Assembly (NCBI GenBank): GCA_021805865.1
Contig: JAJZDX010000008.1
Coordinates: 87,383-151,382 of the forward strand
DNA: 64,000 bases
Direction: 5' to 3'
From: Pseudomonadota bacterium
Lineage (GTDB): Bacteria > Pseudomonadota > Gammaproteobacteria > Steroidobacterales > Steroidobacteraceae
The first letter of the stretch is position 1; each line of letters opens with the position of its first letter. The notes under the pieces were generated by a model. That model saw nothing but the letters and a program-made list of their open reading frames with translations. It ran no database searches and was not told the origin of the DNA. The translations under genes and the position numbers were made by a program. Of this stretch, positions 38,573 to 46,951 are shown in pieces.

Positions 38573-38889
38573 ACATGTTGCGTGGACTTCTTAAGCGACG
38601 TGCCGAAACGAAGCGGCTCGAGGCCCTGCTTGGCGTGGTCAACCGCGTCTCGGGCGGTGTATACAAGCGGATCGATGAGAACCGGGAACTGCTCGCTGTC
38701 CTGCAGAGGGACTGTCCAGCGTTCCTGGCGAAGCACTGGTGGGTTGAGGGGTGGTTGGCGAGGCAGGACGACTTTCTGACGGCGCTCGCAGAAGCGAGCT
38801 CGATCCCGCCGCACTGGCATCCGGGGTACCCTCGGCCTTGGCCGGGGTGCGCGGACCTCATCGCGCGGGGGCGGGACGACCGTGCGTAA
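38569..38889 (+). CDS. Hypothetical protein (106 aa)
   Basis: 106 residues from ATG 38569 (ATGA with the previous stop; a second in-frame ATG is at 38575). Trp-rich C-terminus (HWWVEGWLARQDDF). No family recognised. Confidence 0.55.
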   Translation: MNMLRGLLKRRAETKRLEALLGVVNRVSGGVYKRIDENRELLAVLQRDCPAFLAKHWWVEGWLARQDDFLTALAEASSIPPHWHPGYPRPWPGCADLIARGRDDRA

Positions 38890-39250
38890 TATGAGTTTCG
38901 CGCTCACGACCGCGCAGGTCCGGGTCGGCACGAAGACCGTGACCCGCCGGATGGGGTGGATGTTCCTCAAGCCGGGCGACCTCGTGCGCCCGGTGGTGAA
39001 GTCCCAGGGACTGAAGCGCGGGGAGAAGGTGGAGGTGATCCGCGCCCCACTACGTATCGTCAGTGTGCGCCGGGAAGCGCTCGTCGACCTGCTGATCGAC
39101 GAGGCATGCGGCCAGCGGGAGCTCGCGCTCGAGGGCTTCGGGGACGATCCTCTGCTGTGCCGTCCGCAGGACTTCATCGAATTCTTCTGCCGGACCCATG
39201 CCTGCGGTCCCGGGGACCTCGTGACGCGCATCGAGTTCGCGTACACCTGA
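38882..39250 (+). CDS. ASCH-domain-like protein
   Basis: 122 residues; MSFALTTAQVRVGTKTVTRRMG at the N-terminus and WMFLKPGDLVRPVVKSQGLKRGEK fit the ASCH/PUA-like fold (RNA-binding or modification). Start GTG 38882 or ATG 38891. Last gene of the long coupled rightward unit before the csf promoter. Confidence 0.6.
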   Translation: MRNMSFALTTAQVRVGTKTVTRRMGWMFLKPGDLVRPVVKSQGLKRGEKVEVIRAPLRIVSVRREALVDLLIDEACGQRELALEGFGDDPLLCRPQDFIEFFCRTHACGPGDLVTRIEFAYT

Positions 39251-39353
39251 GGCTCATGCATGGCGCGACCTTGCAGAACCGATCAGATGATATCGGCTGC
39301 GCTTAGCCGCGGATTCGGCTCCGGATTTTGAGACCGTCTCCACTGTAAAGCTC

Positions 39354-39383
39354 TTGACACGAGAGTATGGCTTGCCATACGCT
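39354..39383 (+). promoter_or_regulatory. csf operon promoter with GTATGGC palindrome operator
   Basis: TTGACA (39354-39359), 5 bases, perfect half-sites in GTATGGCTTGCCATAC (39365-39380), TACGCT (39378-39383) as -10. A ribosome site (AGGAGTGGAG) precedes ATG 39414. The operator covers the spacer and -10, so a bound protein would repress the type IV-A cas genes. Confidence 0.8.
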
Positions 39384-39413
39384 CGTCACACCATCAGGAG
39401 TGGAGACGGTTCG

Positions 39414-40109
39414 ATGTCATCAGAGACAGCACTCGAATTCGCCTGGGCGCGCTATGGGCGCCTGATCGATCCGGGCAGCCGGACAGGCTGGCTCGGATTG
39501 GCGGGCCTCGATCCCCGGGATGGGCGGTACTATCCGGGCCGTCGCAGCATGACCGCAGTGTTCATCCCGGAGAGCGACCCACCGGAGGTGTACGGCGCGG
39601 ACTATCCGCAGGCCCGGCTCAAATCGCTCGGCGAGCAGGGCGTTGGCATCCAGCGCATCCGTGACGCGCTCTTTCAGGGCCTACCTTGCCGCTGGCTCGG
39701 GGTCGTCTTCGCCAAGCCCGCGTGCGATCCGAAGCACCTCGTGCTCAACATCCCGGGCTCTGCGCTACCGGGTTACTACGATGTGAGATCCGGCGGCCCG
39801 GTCTTTGCGTCTCCCGCGGTTCTCGAGTCCGTCTCGGCCGCGCTCGGCTTTCCAAAGAGCACGCATATCGGACCGCTTCTCGGCGCGGCCCGACTCGCCC
39901 GGGAGGAGTCTTCGAAGACCGCGGCCTGCGCCTATCGCAGCGCGCTCGAGAAGTTTGCTGCGCGTCAGGCGCTCGATGCGCAAACGGTCGCCGCCATGAT
40001 CGGCGCATACCTCGAGTCGGGCATGCGCCACGGACTCCTCGGCAATTATCTCGATTGGTACCACGCACGGACCGAGGCCGCGCCGCCGGCCCCATGTCCT
40101 GCTTCATGA
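39414..40109 (+). CDS. csf1: Type IV-A Csf1 (Cas8-like large-subunit component)
   Basis: 231 residues. Position first in a csf operon and the segment DPKHLVLNIPGSALPGYYDV (residues about 103-122) resemble Csf1 of type IV-A systems, which joins the Csf2 backbone and crRNA 5' end. Sequence similarity is modest so the call rests partly on context: csf5, csf3, csf2 and csf4 follow in order. Its stop overlaps the csf5 start (ATGA). A Cys pair at around 92 and 102 could be a remnant metal site. Confidence 0.75.
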   Translation: MSSETALEFAWARYGRLIDPGSRTGWLGLAGLDPRDGRYYPGRRSMTAVFIPESDPPEVYGADYPQARLKSLGEQGVGIQRIRDALFQGLPCRWLGVVFAKPACDPKHLVLNIPGSALPGYYDVRSGGPVFASPAVLESVSAALGFPKSTHIGPLLGAARLAREESSKTAACAYRSALEKFAARQALDAQTVAAMIGAYLESGMRHGLLGNYLDWYHARTEAAPPAPCPAS

Positions 40110-40696
40110 GGGCCTCCACCATGTACGAAACCATCCTTCGCATGCCGTACGCGGGCTTGGGACCGCTCGCGGGCCTCGGCGCGTACGAAATCCACGCTCG
40201 CGTCGCGAGCCTGATGAATCGCAAACCGCGGGACTATCTTTATGAGTTTAATGCGCCACAAGGCGTGCTCTACCTGCGCGCGGCCGTGCGGCCGGCCGGT
40301 GAGGAAATACCCTGGCGCGAGCTCACCTCAATCGTCGCAGGCGGCCGCTACAAGGTTTTGGGACGCATCGCGCTCGAGTTCAGCCGCCTCACGCGGCGTG
40401 GGAAAGTCACCTCATATGCCGCGCGACGTACCGACTTCGCCGCAGTGCTCGCGCCGCTGCTCGGCGAGCGCGCGGGCCTTGCACCGGATGCGCTCGAGGT
40501 GTGGGCCGAACCGACGGTCACGATCCGAAAGCCGGGTCGCGGCGCATTTCACTTTGTGCCGATCAACTTCTCCGGAACGGTCAGGGTGGAGGACCTCGCG
40601 ATGGCCCGTACCGCGCATGAGCGCGGCATTGGGCGGGCGCGTGGATTTGGCTTCGGCGTCCTGCATTTCCGCCAGATGGCCGCGGAGAGCCGGTAA
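40106..40696 (+). CDS. csf5: Csf5, Cas6-type crRNA endonuclease
   Basis: 196 residues. RAMP ferredoxin-fold protein with the Cas6e-like glycine-rich C-terminal loop GIGRARGFGFG (174-184) preceded by FSGTVRVEDLAMA; this loop binds and cuts the repeat hairpin. His30 and nearby residues may supply catalysis, not verified. ATG 40106 overlaps csf1. Expected to cut each pre-crRNA repeat at the base of the TCCCGC/GCGGGA stem. Confidence 0.82.
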   Translation: MRASTMYETILRMPYAGLGPLAGLGAYEIHARVASLMNRKPRDYLYEFNAPQGVLYLRAAVRPAGEEIPWRELTSIVAGGRYKVLGRIALEFSRLTRRGKVTSYAARRTDFAAVLAPLLGERAGLAPDALEVWAEPTVTIRKPGRGAFHFVPINFSGTVRVEDLAMARTAHERGIGRARGFGFGVLHFRQMAAESR

Positions 40697-40705
40697 GGAG
40701 TTCGC

Positions 40706-41485
40706 ATGAACCACGAGACTTTCACGGTGAGCGCCGTGCCTGCAACACCGATCATCGTCAGCCCGCGCTCGATGCTGACGCTCGACGCCCTGCTCGCGGC
40801 GCTGATTTATGAGCGCACCCAGGATGCCGACCTCGCCATGCGCTCCGTACCGCTCACCGAGACCCTCAGCATTCTCCACGGGAGCGCCGCCTTCCTGAAA
40901 GGCGAGGTACGTCCGGCGCCGCGCGGCGTGGGCGTGTTCAAGGGCGGGCTTCAGCCACGGGAGGTGAGCGAGCCGCGCTTCGTGTGGCCGTCCCGCCGCC
41001 GGGGTGGGCACCGTCAGTACACGGCGATCAACCCCAAGGCCGGCGCGTATCGCAACACGCTCGATGTCTACGAGACGCTCGAGGCCGAGCGCATCGTGTG
41101 GTTCGGACGGGGAGACATCGCGGCCGTCGGCGAGCTTCTCTCCGAGCTCACGCACGTCGGTCGCAAGGCCCGTCAGGGGTTCGGCCGTCTCATTCCCGGC
41201 AGTCTCGAGGTCGAACCCTATGACACCGATCGTTCGATCGCGTGGCCGATCGAAGATCGACCGGTCCCGATGCGACCGGTGGATGTCGATGCCTGGCAGG
41301 CCATGGGCTTTGGCACGGAAGGACTGCGTATCGAGCCGGCCACGGCGCGCATGCCGTATTTCGACGCTTCGGGTCAGCGCCTGTGCGTGCTGCCGCCCAC
41401 CCGGCGGGCGTACTGGGCGGATGACGCCCAACGCTGGCTGCTTTCCTGCTCATTTCAATCGTCAATCGAATTCACCCAGGAGTAA
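40706..41485 (+). CDS. csf3: Csf3 (Cas5-like)
   Basis: 259 residues. A RAMP-type glycine-rich loop GRKARQGFGRLIPG at 152-165 and its position between csf5 and csf2 identify it as the type IV Cas5 homologue that caps the crRNA 5' handle. Ribosome site AAGGAG 9 bases before ATG 40706. Confidence 0.8.
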   Translation: MNHETFTVSAVPATPIIVSPRSMLTLDALLAALIYERTQDADLAMRSVPLTETLSILHGSAAFLKGEVRPAPRGVGVFKGGLQPREVSEPRFVWPSRRRGGHRQYTAINPKAGAYRNTLDVYETLEAERIVWFGRGDIAAVGELLSELTHVGRKARQGFGRLIPGSLEVEPYDTDRSIAWPIEDRPVPMRPVDVDAWQAMGFGTEGLRIEPATARMPYFDASGQRLCVLPPTRRAYWADDAQRWLLSCSFQSSIEFTQE

Positions 41486-41487
41486 CC

Positions 41488-42654
41488 ATGAAAACCCCTC
41501 GTATCGTTCGTCTCACGGGCGCGATCACGGCGCTCTCGCCGATCAGCTATACCATCTGCGGGATTGATGGACTGCCGCGGCTTGCCGGTCGGCCTTATCT
41601 CACCGCCTCGGCGGTACGCTCGATCTTGCGCCACAATGGGCAGGAGATCATCTGCGATCTCGCTGCGTTCAAGCCAAACCCGGACTCCTACTTCCTTCTC
41701 GCCGGCGGCGGGATCGTCGACAAGGCCGACAAGAAGGGCAAGAAGGACAAGGCCGAGGGAGAGGGTGAGGGTGAGAAGGCGAGCAGTGCGGATTCCATTG
41801 CGCCGATGCTGCGCACGCGCTTTGCGCAGGCACACAATCCACTGGTGCGCCTGTTCGGGTCGATGACCAACGGTGTCGGCGGGAAGCTCTGGTGCGAGCA
41901 CGCGCTCGCGAAGACGCCGGGCGAGTTCTTCGGACCCATGGAGGAGAAGGACCCGGAGACCGGCCGGCGTACGGCGCACGATCCATGGTGCGACACGATC
42001 ACGCACGCTCGCTGCGATGATCTTGCGCGCAACCCCGACCGATTCGACTGGACCGCCGAGGAGGTCGAGTCCTATCTCATCCGCCGCGAAGAGGCGAAGA
42101 AGGGGAGCGATCTGAAGAAGCGCAAGAAGGAGGCGCAGCGGCAACTGCGCGCGGCGCGGGCGAAGAACGACGCGGTGGCAATCAGTGCGGCCCGCGAGGC
42201 GCTCGCGGGGATCGAGTCGGAGGAGGGCGGCATCAAGCACGTTTCGCTGGCGCAGCCGAATATTTCCTACGAGTGCATCCGCAAGGGGACGGTATTCGAG
42301 CACTCGTGGGAATTGCGCGATCCGACCGATGCGGAAATCGAGCTCTTCGTGCTCGCGCTCGATGCCTGGGCGACCTGGCCGTACTACGGCGGGCGCTGGT
42401 TTCACGGGTGCGGGCGGGTCTCGGCCGCCTACGATGTGACGGTCCGGGAGGCCGGTTCGCGCGAGTGGACGAGCGCCGGCCGCATCGCGTTCGATGGGAC
42501 GGGTGGGCTCCTCGAAGTGGAAGGGCGCCCGGCACAGTGGCTCGAGGCCCCGGCGCTTCGCGCCATGGCCGCGTCCGGCAGCCTCAATCTCACGCACGAT
42601 GCGATCCAGGCGGCCGGGAAGGATATCGAGGCGGACGAGGACGAGGCCGCCTGA
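41488..42654 (+). CDS. csf2: Csf2 (Cas7-like backbone subunit)
   Basis: 388 residues. N-terminal RLTGAITALSPISYTICGID and YLTASAVRSILRHNG are typical of Csf2/Cas7, which polymerises along the crRNA spacer. A Lys/Glu-rich insert at 78-98 (KADKKGKKDKAEGEGEGEK) and a second Lys-rich helix near 210 are notable. AGGAG precedes ATG 41488. Confidence 0.85.
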   Translation: MKTPRIVRLTGAITALSPISYTICGIDGLPRLAGRPYLTASAVRSILRHNGQEIICDLAAFKPNPDSYFLLAGGGIVDKADKKGKKDKAEGEGEGEKASSADSIAPMLRTRFAQAHNPLVRLFGSMTNGVGGKLWCEHALAKTPGEFFGPMEEKDPETGRRTAHDPWCDTITHARCDDLARNPDRFDWTAEEVESYLIRREEAKKGSDLKKRKKEAQRQLRAARAKNDAVAISAAREALAGIESEEGGIKHVSLAQPNISYECIRKGTVFEHSWELRDPTDAEIELFVLALDAWATWPYYGGRWFHGCGRVSAAYDVTVREAGSREWTSAGRIAFDGTGGLLEVEGRPAQWLEAPALRAMAASGSLNLTHDAIQAAGKDIEADEDEAA

Positions 42655-42725
42655 GTCCGAGAGTCCCGCGTCGGCGTCATGCCGACGCGGGGTGCCGCCC
42701 ATTCGTCATCATGGAGAAATCATCG

Positions 42726-45215
42726 ATGAAACGCTCATTCCAACATCCGTCCGACATTCTGAGGGTTCACGGGCCTGCGCTCGGTCTCGTGGAGAACGAC
42801 GTGCAGCAAGCGTTTGCGGATCACGTCTACGCCGGTATCGTGCAGGCGAACGATCCGAAGTTCGGCTGCGGGCAGCTCTTTGCGCAGGGGTCGACCGGGA
42901 CCGGCAAGACGATGGCCAATCTCGTTGCCGCGGGACTCTTCTGTGTCGAGTCCGGTGCGCGGGTGATCTACTCGACCTACACCCGGGGGCTGCAGCGCCA
43001 GATGTACGCCACCGTACCCGGGGATCCGGAGACGTTGGACCCCGCCTGCGATGCCGCCCGCGCCATCGCGCTCATCGAGCGCGCGACCCACGTGCGCCTG
43101 ACGGTGGCGCTTCTGATGGGTCGCTCAAATTACCTCGACGCGGAGAAGGCGATTTGTCACTGCCGCAAGGTGCTCGAGCAGCAGGGCGCGTGGCTGTCGG
43201 AGGAGGACAAGTGTGCGCTCACCGCGCTCATCCGGTGGGCGAGCGATCCGCCGAATGCCGGGGTGCCGATCGGGGAGTTTCTCGAGGACCATGGGATCAC
43301 AGCGCTTCCTGCGGGCCTCGATCCGTCGGATATCGGTATCGATTCTGATACCCCCGATGACAGTCCGGCGCGGCGTGTCTATGCCGCACACTGCGCGCGG
43401 TCGCGTAGCGCCGATATTCTGATCGTAAACCACGCGCTGTTGCTCGTGGATCGCATCTACCGGGACGGGGAGTTTCTCCACGACGCAGCCGACCCGCGCC
43501 CCGTTGCGGCGCTCGTCGTCGATGAGGCCGAGAAGCTCGAGGCCGCCGCGCGGGGGTTGCTCTCGGACCAGGTGGCGCTCGTTGCCCTCGCCGCCACCGT
43601 GCGCCAGTGTGCCGAGTACCAGGAGGAGGACCTCGCCGGCAAGTCGCTCGATACGCTGGCGGCGCGCGTGGATTCTGTGATGGAGATGCTCGCCGCGGCC
43701 GGCAAAGCGGCCGAGGGAGAGATGCGCGAGCGGAAGGAGTTTGTGCTCTTCCTGGACGATCTGCCGGCAGAGGGACGGGAAGCGCTGCGGGATGCCGTGC
43801 AGGCGCTGTCGGATGCGTTTGGGAAGACCGTGCGCGAGATGCAGCGGTGGGATGTGGACCCCGCACTCGCGCGACTGCGGGACCGGCTGCTCGCGCAGGC
43901 CGGGAGCGTCAAGCGCATTCATGAGGCCCTGCGCGCGCTCGCCGGGAGGCGAGACGGAGCCCCGGCCGCCGATGACATCATCGCCATTCGCTATTCCCCG
44001 ACGCTGCGCGAACCGTCGATCCGGCTCATGACGCTGAATCCGGCGCGCGCGCTCTCGCGCGCGTGGAGGCTGTGGATCTACGGCGGCAAGGTGGATGAGC
44101 GCGAGCGGTTCACGGAGAACGACAGCGCCTCGCGCGCCCGCGCGCTCGTGCTGACCTCCGCGACACTCTCGGCGCCGAACAAGTCCGATACGCCGGACTG
44201 GACCGATATCGGTAAGATGTTCGGAATCTATGACCGATCGAGCGATGCGCGCGGGGGCAACCCGCTCGCCTCGATGAACGAGAAGCGCTGCGCCTTTGCG
44301 CCGAAGCGCTTCGGCTCCGTACGGATCGTCTTTCCGCATCCCGATTTGCCGCCGGTGTACGTGGATGCGGCGGCAGAGGAGGACGAAGGAGAGGCCGAGT
44401 TCGACCGCGAGCACGATCGGGTGCTGAACCCCGAATGGGCCGAGACGGGCGCAGTGGCCATCAATCGCGCCCAGGCGCGCGATCCCGGGCGCATTCTCGT
44501 GCTCTGCAATTCCTTTGCGGCCACGAAGTTGTACGCCCAGGCGGCGCGGGAAGCCGGAATCGAGGGCGTGATCGAGCGCACGCCGGCCAATGCGCAGGCC
44601 GCGTGTATTGCGGACTGGGCGGCGAGTCCGCGCGGGGTGTTCTTTACCCCATCGGGGTGGGAGGGACTCGATATCTCGCAGCAGTCGGGGCCGGATGGAA
44701 AGCGGCTGCGTAACGGCATCAAACACGTGATCGTGACACAGTTGCCCTTTGCCCCACCGGACGGTGCATTGAGCCAGGCATACGCGCGGCATCTGATGCG
44801 TCGCGGCGTCTCGCTGACCCGCGCGGCGTGGATCGTCTTTGGCAAGGCGCGGGACCATGCCTTGATCAAGTTCCTGCAGGGTTTTGGCCGCGGCATCCGT
44901 CACCCGGAGGACTCATTCACGTTCTGGGTGCTCGATCCCCGGTTCCCGCGCTCGGAGCGGTTGCGCAAGGCGTTGCCGATCTCGCTCGTTCGCGAGATCA
45001 GGGATTTCATGTATGCCATCCCGAGCCGGTTTCGGGACAGTGTCGATGGGAGTTCTGCGTGGGAGCGCGGGAGCGTCCTGATGCCCGACGGTCGGGTGTG
45101 TTCGGTCGATGAGGTGAGTCCGTTTGGGCACTCACGCACGCTCACGCGACGGCGGACGCTCGGGCCGCAGAAGGCACCGACCCCGTCGAACCCGACCCCG
45201 TCGCCGCGCGTATAG
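42726..45215 (+). CDS. csf4: Csf4, DinG-family helicase of type IV-A
   Basis: 829 residues, large for Csf4. Walker A QGSTGTGKT (54-62), a DEAH variant DEAEK near 260, TSATL near 475 and QGFGRGIRHPEDS as motif VI define an XPD/DinG-type 5'-3' helicase. In type IV-A systems CasDinG unwinds target DNA after crRNA-guided binding and is needed for interference. Start ATG 42726 has GGAG 9 bases upstream. Last cas gene; terminator follows. Confidence 0.88.
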   Translation: MKRSFQHPSDILRVHGPALGLVENDVQQAFADHVYAGIVQANDPKFGCGQLFAQGSTGTGKTMANLVAAGLFCVESGARVIYSTYTRGLQRQMYATVPGDPETLDPACDAARAIALIERATHVRLTVALLMGRSNYLDAEKAICHCRKVLEQQGAWLSEEDKCALTALIRWASDPPNAGVPIGEFLEDHGITALPAGLDPSDIGIDSDTPDDSPARRVYAAHCARSRSADILIVNHALLLVDRIYRDGEFLHDAADPRPVAALVVDEAEKLEAAARGLLSDQVALVALAATVRQCAEYQEEDLAGKSLDTLAARVDSVMEMLAAAGKAAEGEMRERKEFVLFLDDLPAEGREALRDAVQALSDAFGKTVREMQRWDVDPALARLRDRLLAQAGSVKRIHEALRALAGRRDGAPAADDIIAIRYSPTLREPSIRLMTLNPARALSRAWRLWIYGGKVDERERFTENDSASRARALVLTSATLSAPNKSDTPDWTDIGKMFGIYDRSSDARGGNPLASMNEKRCAFAPKRFGSVRIVFPHPDLPPVYVDAAAEEDEGEAEFDREHDRVLNPEWAETGAVAINRAQARDPGRILVLCNSFAATKLYAQAAREAGIEGVIERTPANAQAACIADWAASPRGVFFTPSGWEGLDISQQSGPDGKRLRNGIKHVIVTQLPFAPPDGALSQAYARHLMRRGVSLTRAAWIVFGKARDHALIKFLQGFGRGIRHPEDSFTFWVLDPRFPRSERLRKALPISLVREIRDFMYAIPSRFRDSVDGSSAWERGSVLMPDGRVCSVDEVSPFGHSRTLTRRRTLGPQKAPTPSNPTPSPRV

Positions 45216-45237
45216 CGCGGGGCGGGGAATCCGATTT

Positions 45238-45268
45238 GCGGGCGGCCATGCGCCGCCCGCTGTTCTTT
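45238..45268 (+). terminator. csf operon terminator
   Basis: GCGGGCGGC (45238-45246), loop CATGC, GCCGCCCGC (45252-45260), then TGTTCTTT: a classical intrinsic terminator 23 bases past the csf4 stop, separating the cas transcript from the array. Confidence 0.8.
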
Positions 45269-45476
45269 AACAGTTTGGAGGTCACATGCGAGCGCTCCGG
45301 TGATGCGCAAAATTCCGGTGAGCGCTCGCGGTTCTGATGTTGTGGAATAATCATCGTGTTATGAGTGGTTTGGTAGAGGGAGGTGCACGATGGTGAGTGT
45401 TCGGCCTTGTGCTCGACCGCACCGCTCGCACTGTCGTGCGCAAGTCATTGAGTTTGGTTGTCTTGCGACCGGGGCC
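45269..45476 (+). promoter_or_regulatory. CRISPR leader
   Basis: About 208 bases between the csf terminator and the first repeat. It holds an inverted repeat GAGCGCTC...GAGCGCTC (around 45283-45320), a more AT-rich stretch (TGTTGTGGAATAATCATCG around 45335-45357) that could hold the array promoter, and GTCTTGCGAC (45460-45469), the exact reverse complement of the first 10 bases of repeat 1. No gene is supported here. Confidence 0.6.
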
Positions 45477-46794
45477 GTCGCAAGACCTATCCCGCCGAGC
45501 GGGAATTGAGGGTTGTTGATTGCGCCGATGCTGCTCGTATTGCTGTTAGTCGCAAGACCTATCCCGCCGAGCGGGAATTGAGGGGGCATCATGGTCCGCA
45601 CATCTCCCGGTCCTCTGGTTGTCGCAAGACCTATCCCGCCGAGCGGGAATTGAGGGTGATTTCCGCTCGCCGGCAGCGCCGCGAACGTCGACGTCGCAAG
45701 ACCTATCCCGCCGAGCGGGAATTGAGGGATTTCTCCCTGCTGGCTGCTGTACTCGTTGTTTAGGTCGCAAGACCTATCCCGCCGAGCGGGAATTGAGGGC
45801 AGTACGAGTATGGGTACATGGCCAGCCTGTCCACCGTCGCAAGACCTATCCCGCCGAGCGGGAATTGAGGGTGATCCACCGCGAGCGCAGCCCAACTCGA
45901 TCCGTTCGTCGCAAGACCTATCCCGCTGCGCGGGAGTTGAGGGTGGCACACCTCCCCGGTCGGCTCCTCGAGGTGGCCATCGCAAGCACTATCCCGCTGA
46001 GCGGGAGTTGAGGGTGGGTGGTAGTAGCCATGACGCTCTCCTATGAGGTATCGCACTATCCCGCTGCGCGGGAGTTGAGGATTGATCGCTACGGCCAGCC
46101 ATCGAGCCCTTGAGGGTTATCGCAAGACCTATCCCGCGTCGCGGGAATTTTGGGTAGACCACGAGGAGCCCGCGGCGACGCCCCATCGCTGGATCGCAAT
46201 GACTATCCCGCTGCGCGGGAGTTGAGGGGGCCGGATACCTTGAGAGCGAGACGCTCGGCACGCAACATCGCCAGACCTATCCCGCGACGCGGGAATTGAA
46301 GGCCGTTCGGCACGCAACCGCTCCGTGAGCGCCTTGCGCTCGGCCGCGTGCGACCGGGATTGGCACAATCCCATCGCAGGACCTATCCCGTCCGGCGGGA
46401 GTTATGGGGGATCACCTGGTGCGGTATCCGCAGATCTTGTAGCAAGACCTATCCCGCCGCGCGGGAATTGCGGGCGGCGGGATCGTGAGGGCGCGTACGT
46501 CGTCGGCTCTATCCAGTGGAAGCTGGAATTGTGGACTGATAGTGTGTTTGGCATATCCCGGGACCGGGAATTGGGGGTCGGCTACGGCGGCACGTTCGCC
46601 GCCTGTGAGGCGGAGCGCAAGTGCTATCCCGCCGAGCGGGAGTTGAGGGGAGCCAGACGTGATACGGCTCGCACCGAGGGCCGAGATCGCCAGACCTATC
46701 CCGCGACGCGGGAATTGAGGGAGTGGAAAATCGAGTACGTGAGCGCGACCGCCATCAGATCGCAATCGCTATCCCGCGACGCGGGAGTTGTGGG
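45477..46794 (+). CRISPR. Type IV-A CRISPR array, 19 repeats, distal part degenerate
   Basis: 36-base repeat beginning GTCGCAAGACCTATCCCGCC and ending GAGCGGGAATTGAGGG. Repeats 1-6 (45477, 45549, 45621, 45693, 45764, 45836) are identical; repeats 7-19 (45908, 45979, 46050, 46119, 46193, 46267, 46373, 46439, about 46501, about 46542, 46614, 46686, 46759) diverge step by step. Spacers are mostly 35-38 bases; one gap of 70 bases (46303-46372) probably lost a repeat. Stem TCCCGC/GCGGGA with a 3-base loop; the last 8 bases ATTGAGGG would be the crRNA 5' handle. A possible 20th trace lies at 46808-46843. No cas1/cas2 nearby. Confidence 0.95.
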
Positions 46795-46951
46795 GAGAGA
46801 GTATTGGATCGCCAGGGACGAACAACCCCGCGAGAAGCGGGGCGGTTCGCGCGACCCTGTGTCCTAGCCGCAGGTCTTCTGCGGCAAGCACTCCATACGG
46901 AGTCCGTTCGGTACGCAGGGGCGACTTGTCGCGAGGAAGTATAGCGTGGGG

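Noticed and set aside
43125..44903. 592-codon leftward frame antisense to csf4
   Set aside because: csf4 has complete helicase motifs; the antisense protein has shadow composition.
45359..46867. Several open frames across the CRISPR array (both strands)
   Set aside because: They translate the repeat unit periodically (36-base repeat plus about 36-base spacer keeps frame), have no ribosome sites and no family; they are artefacts of the array.
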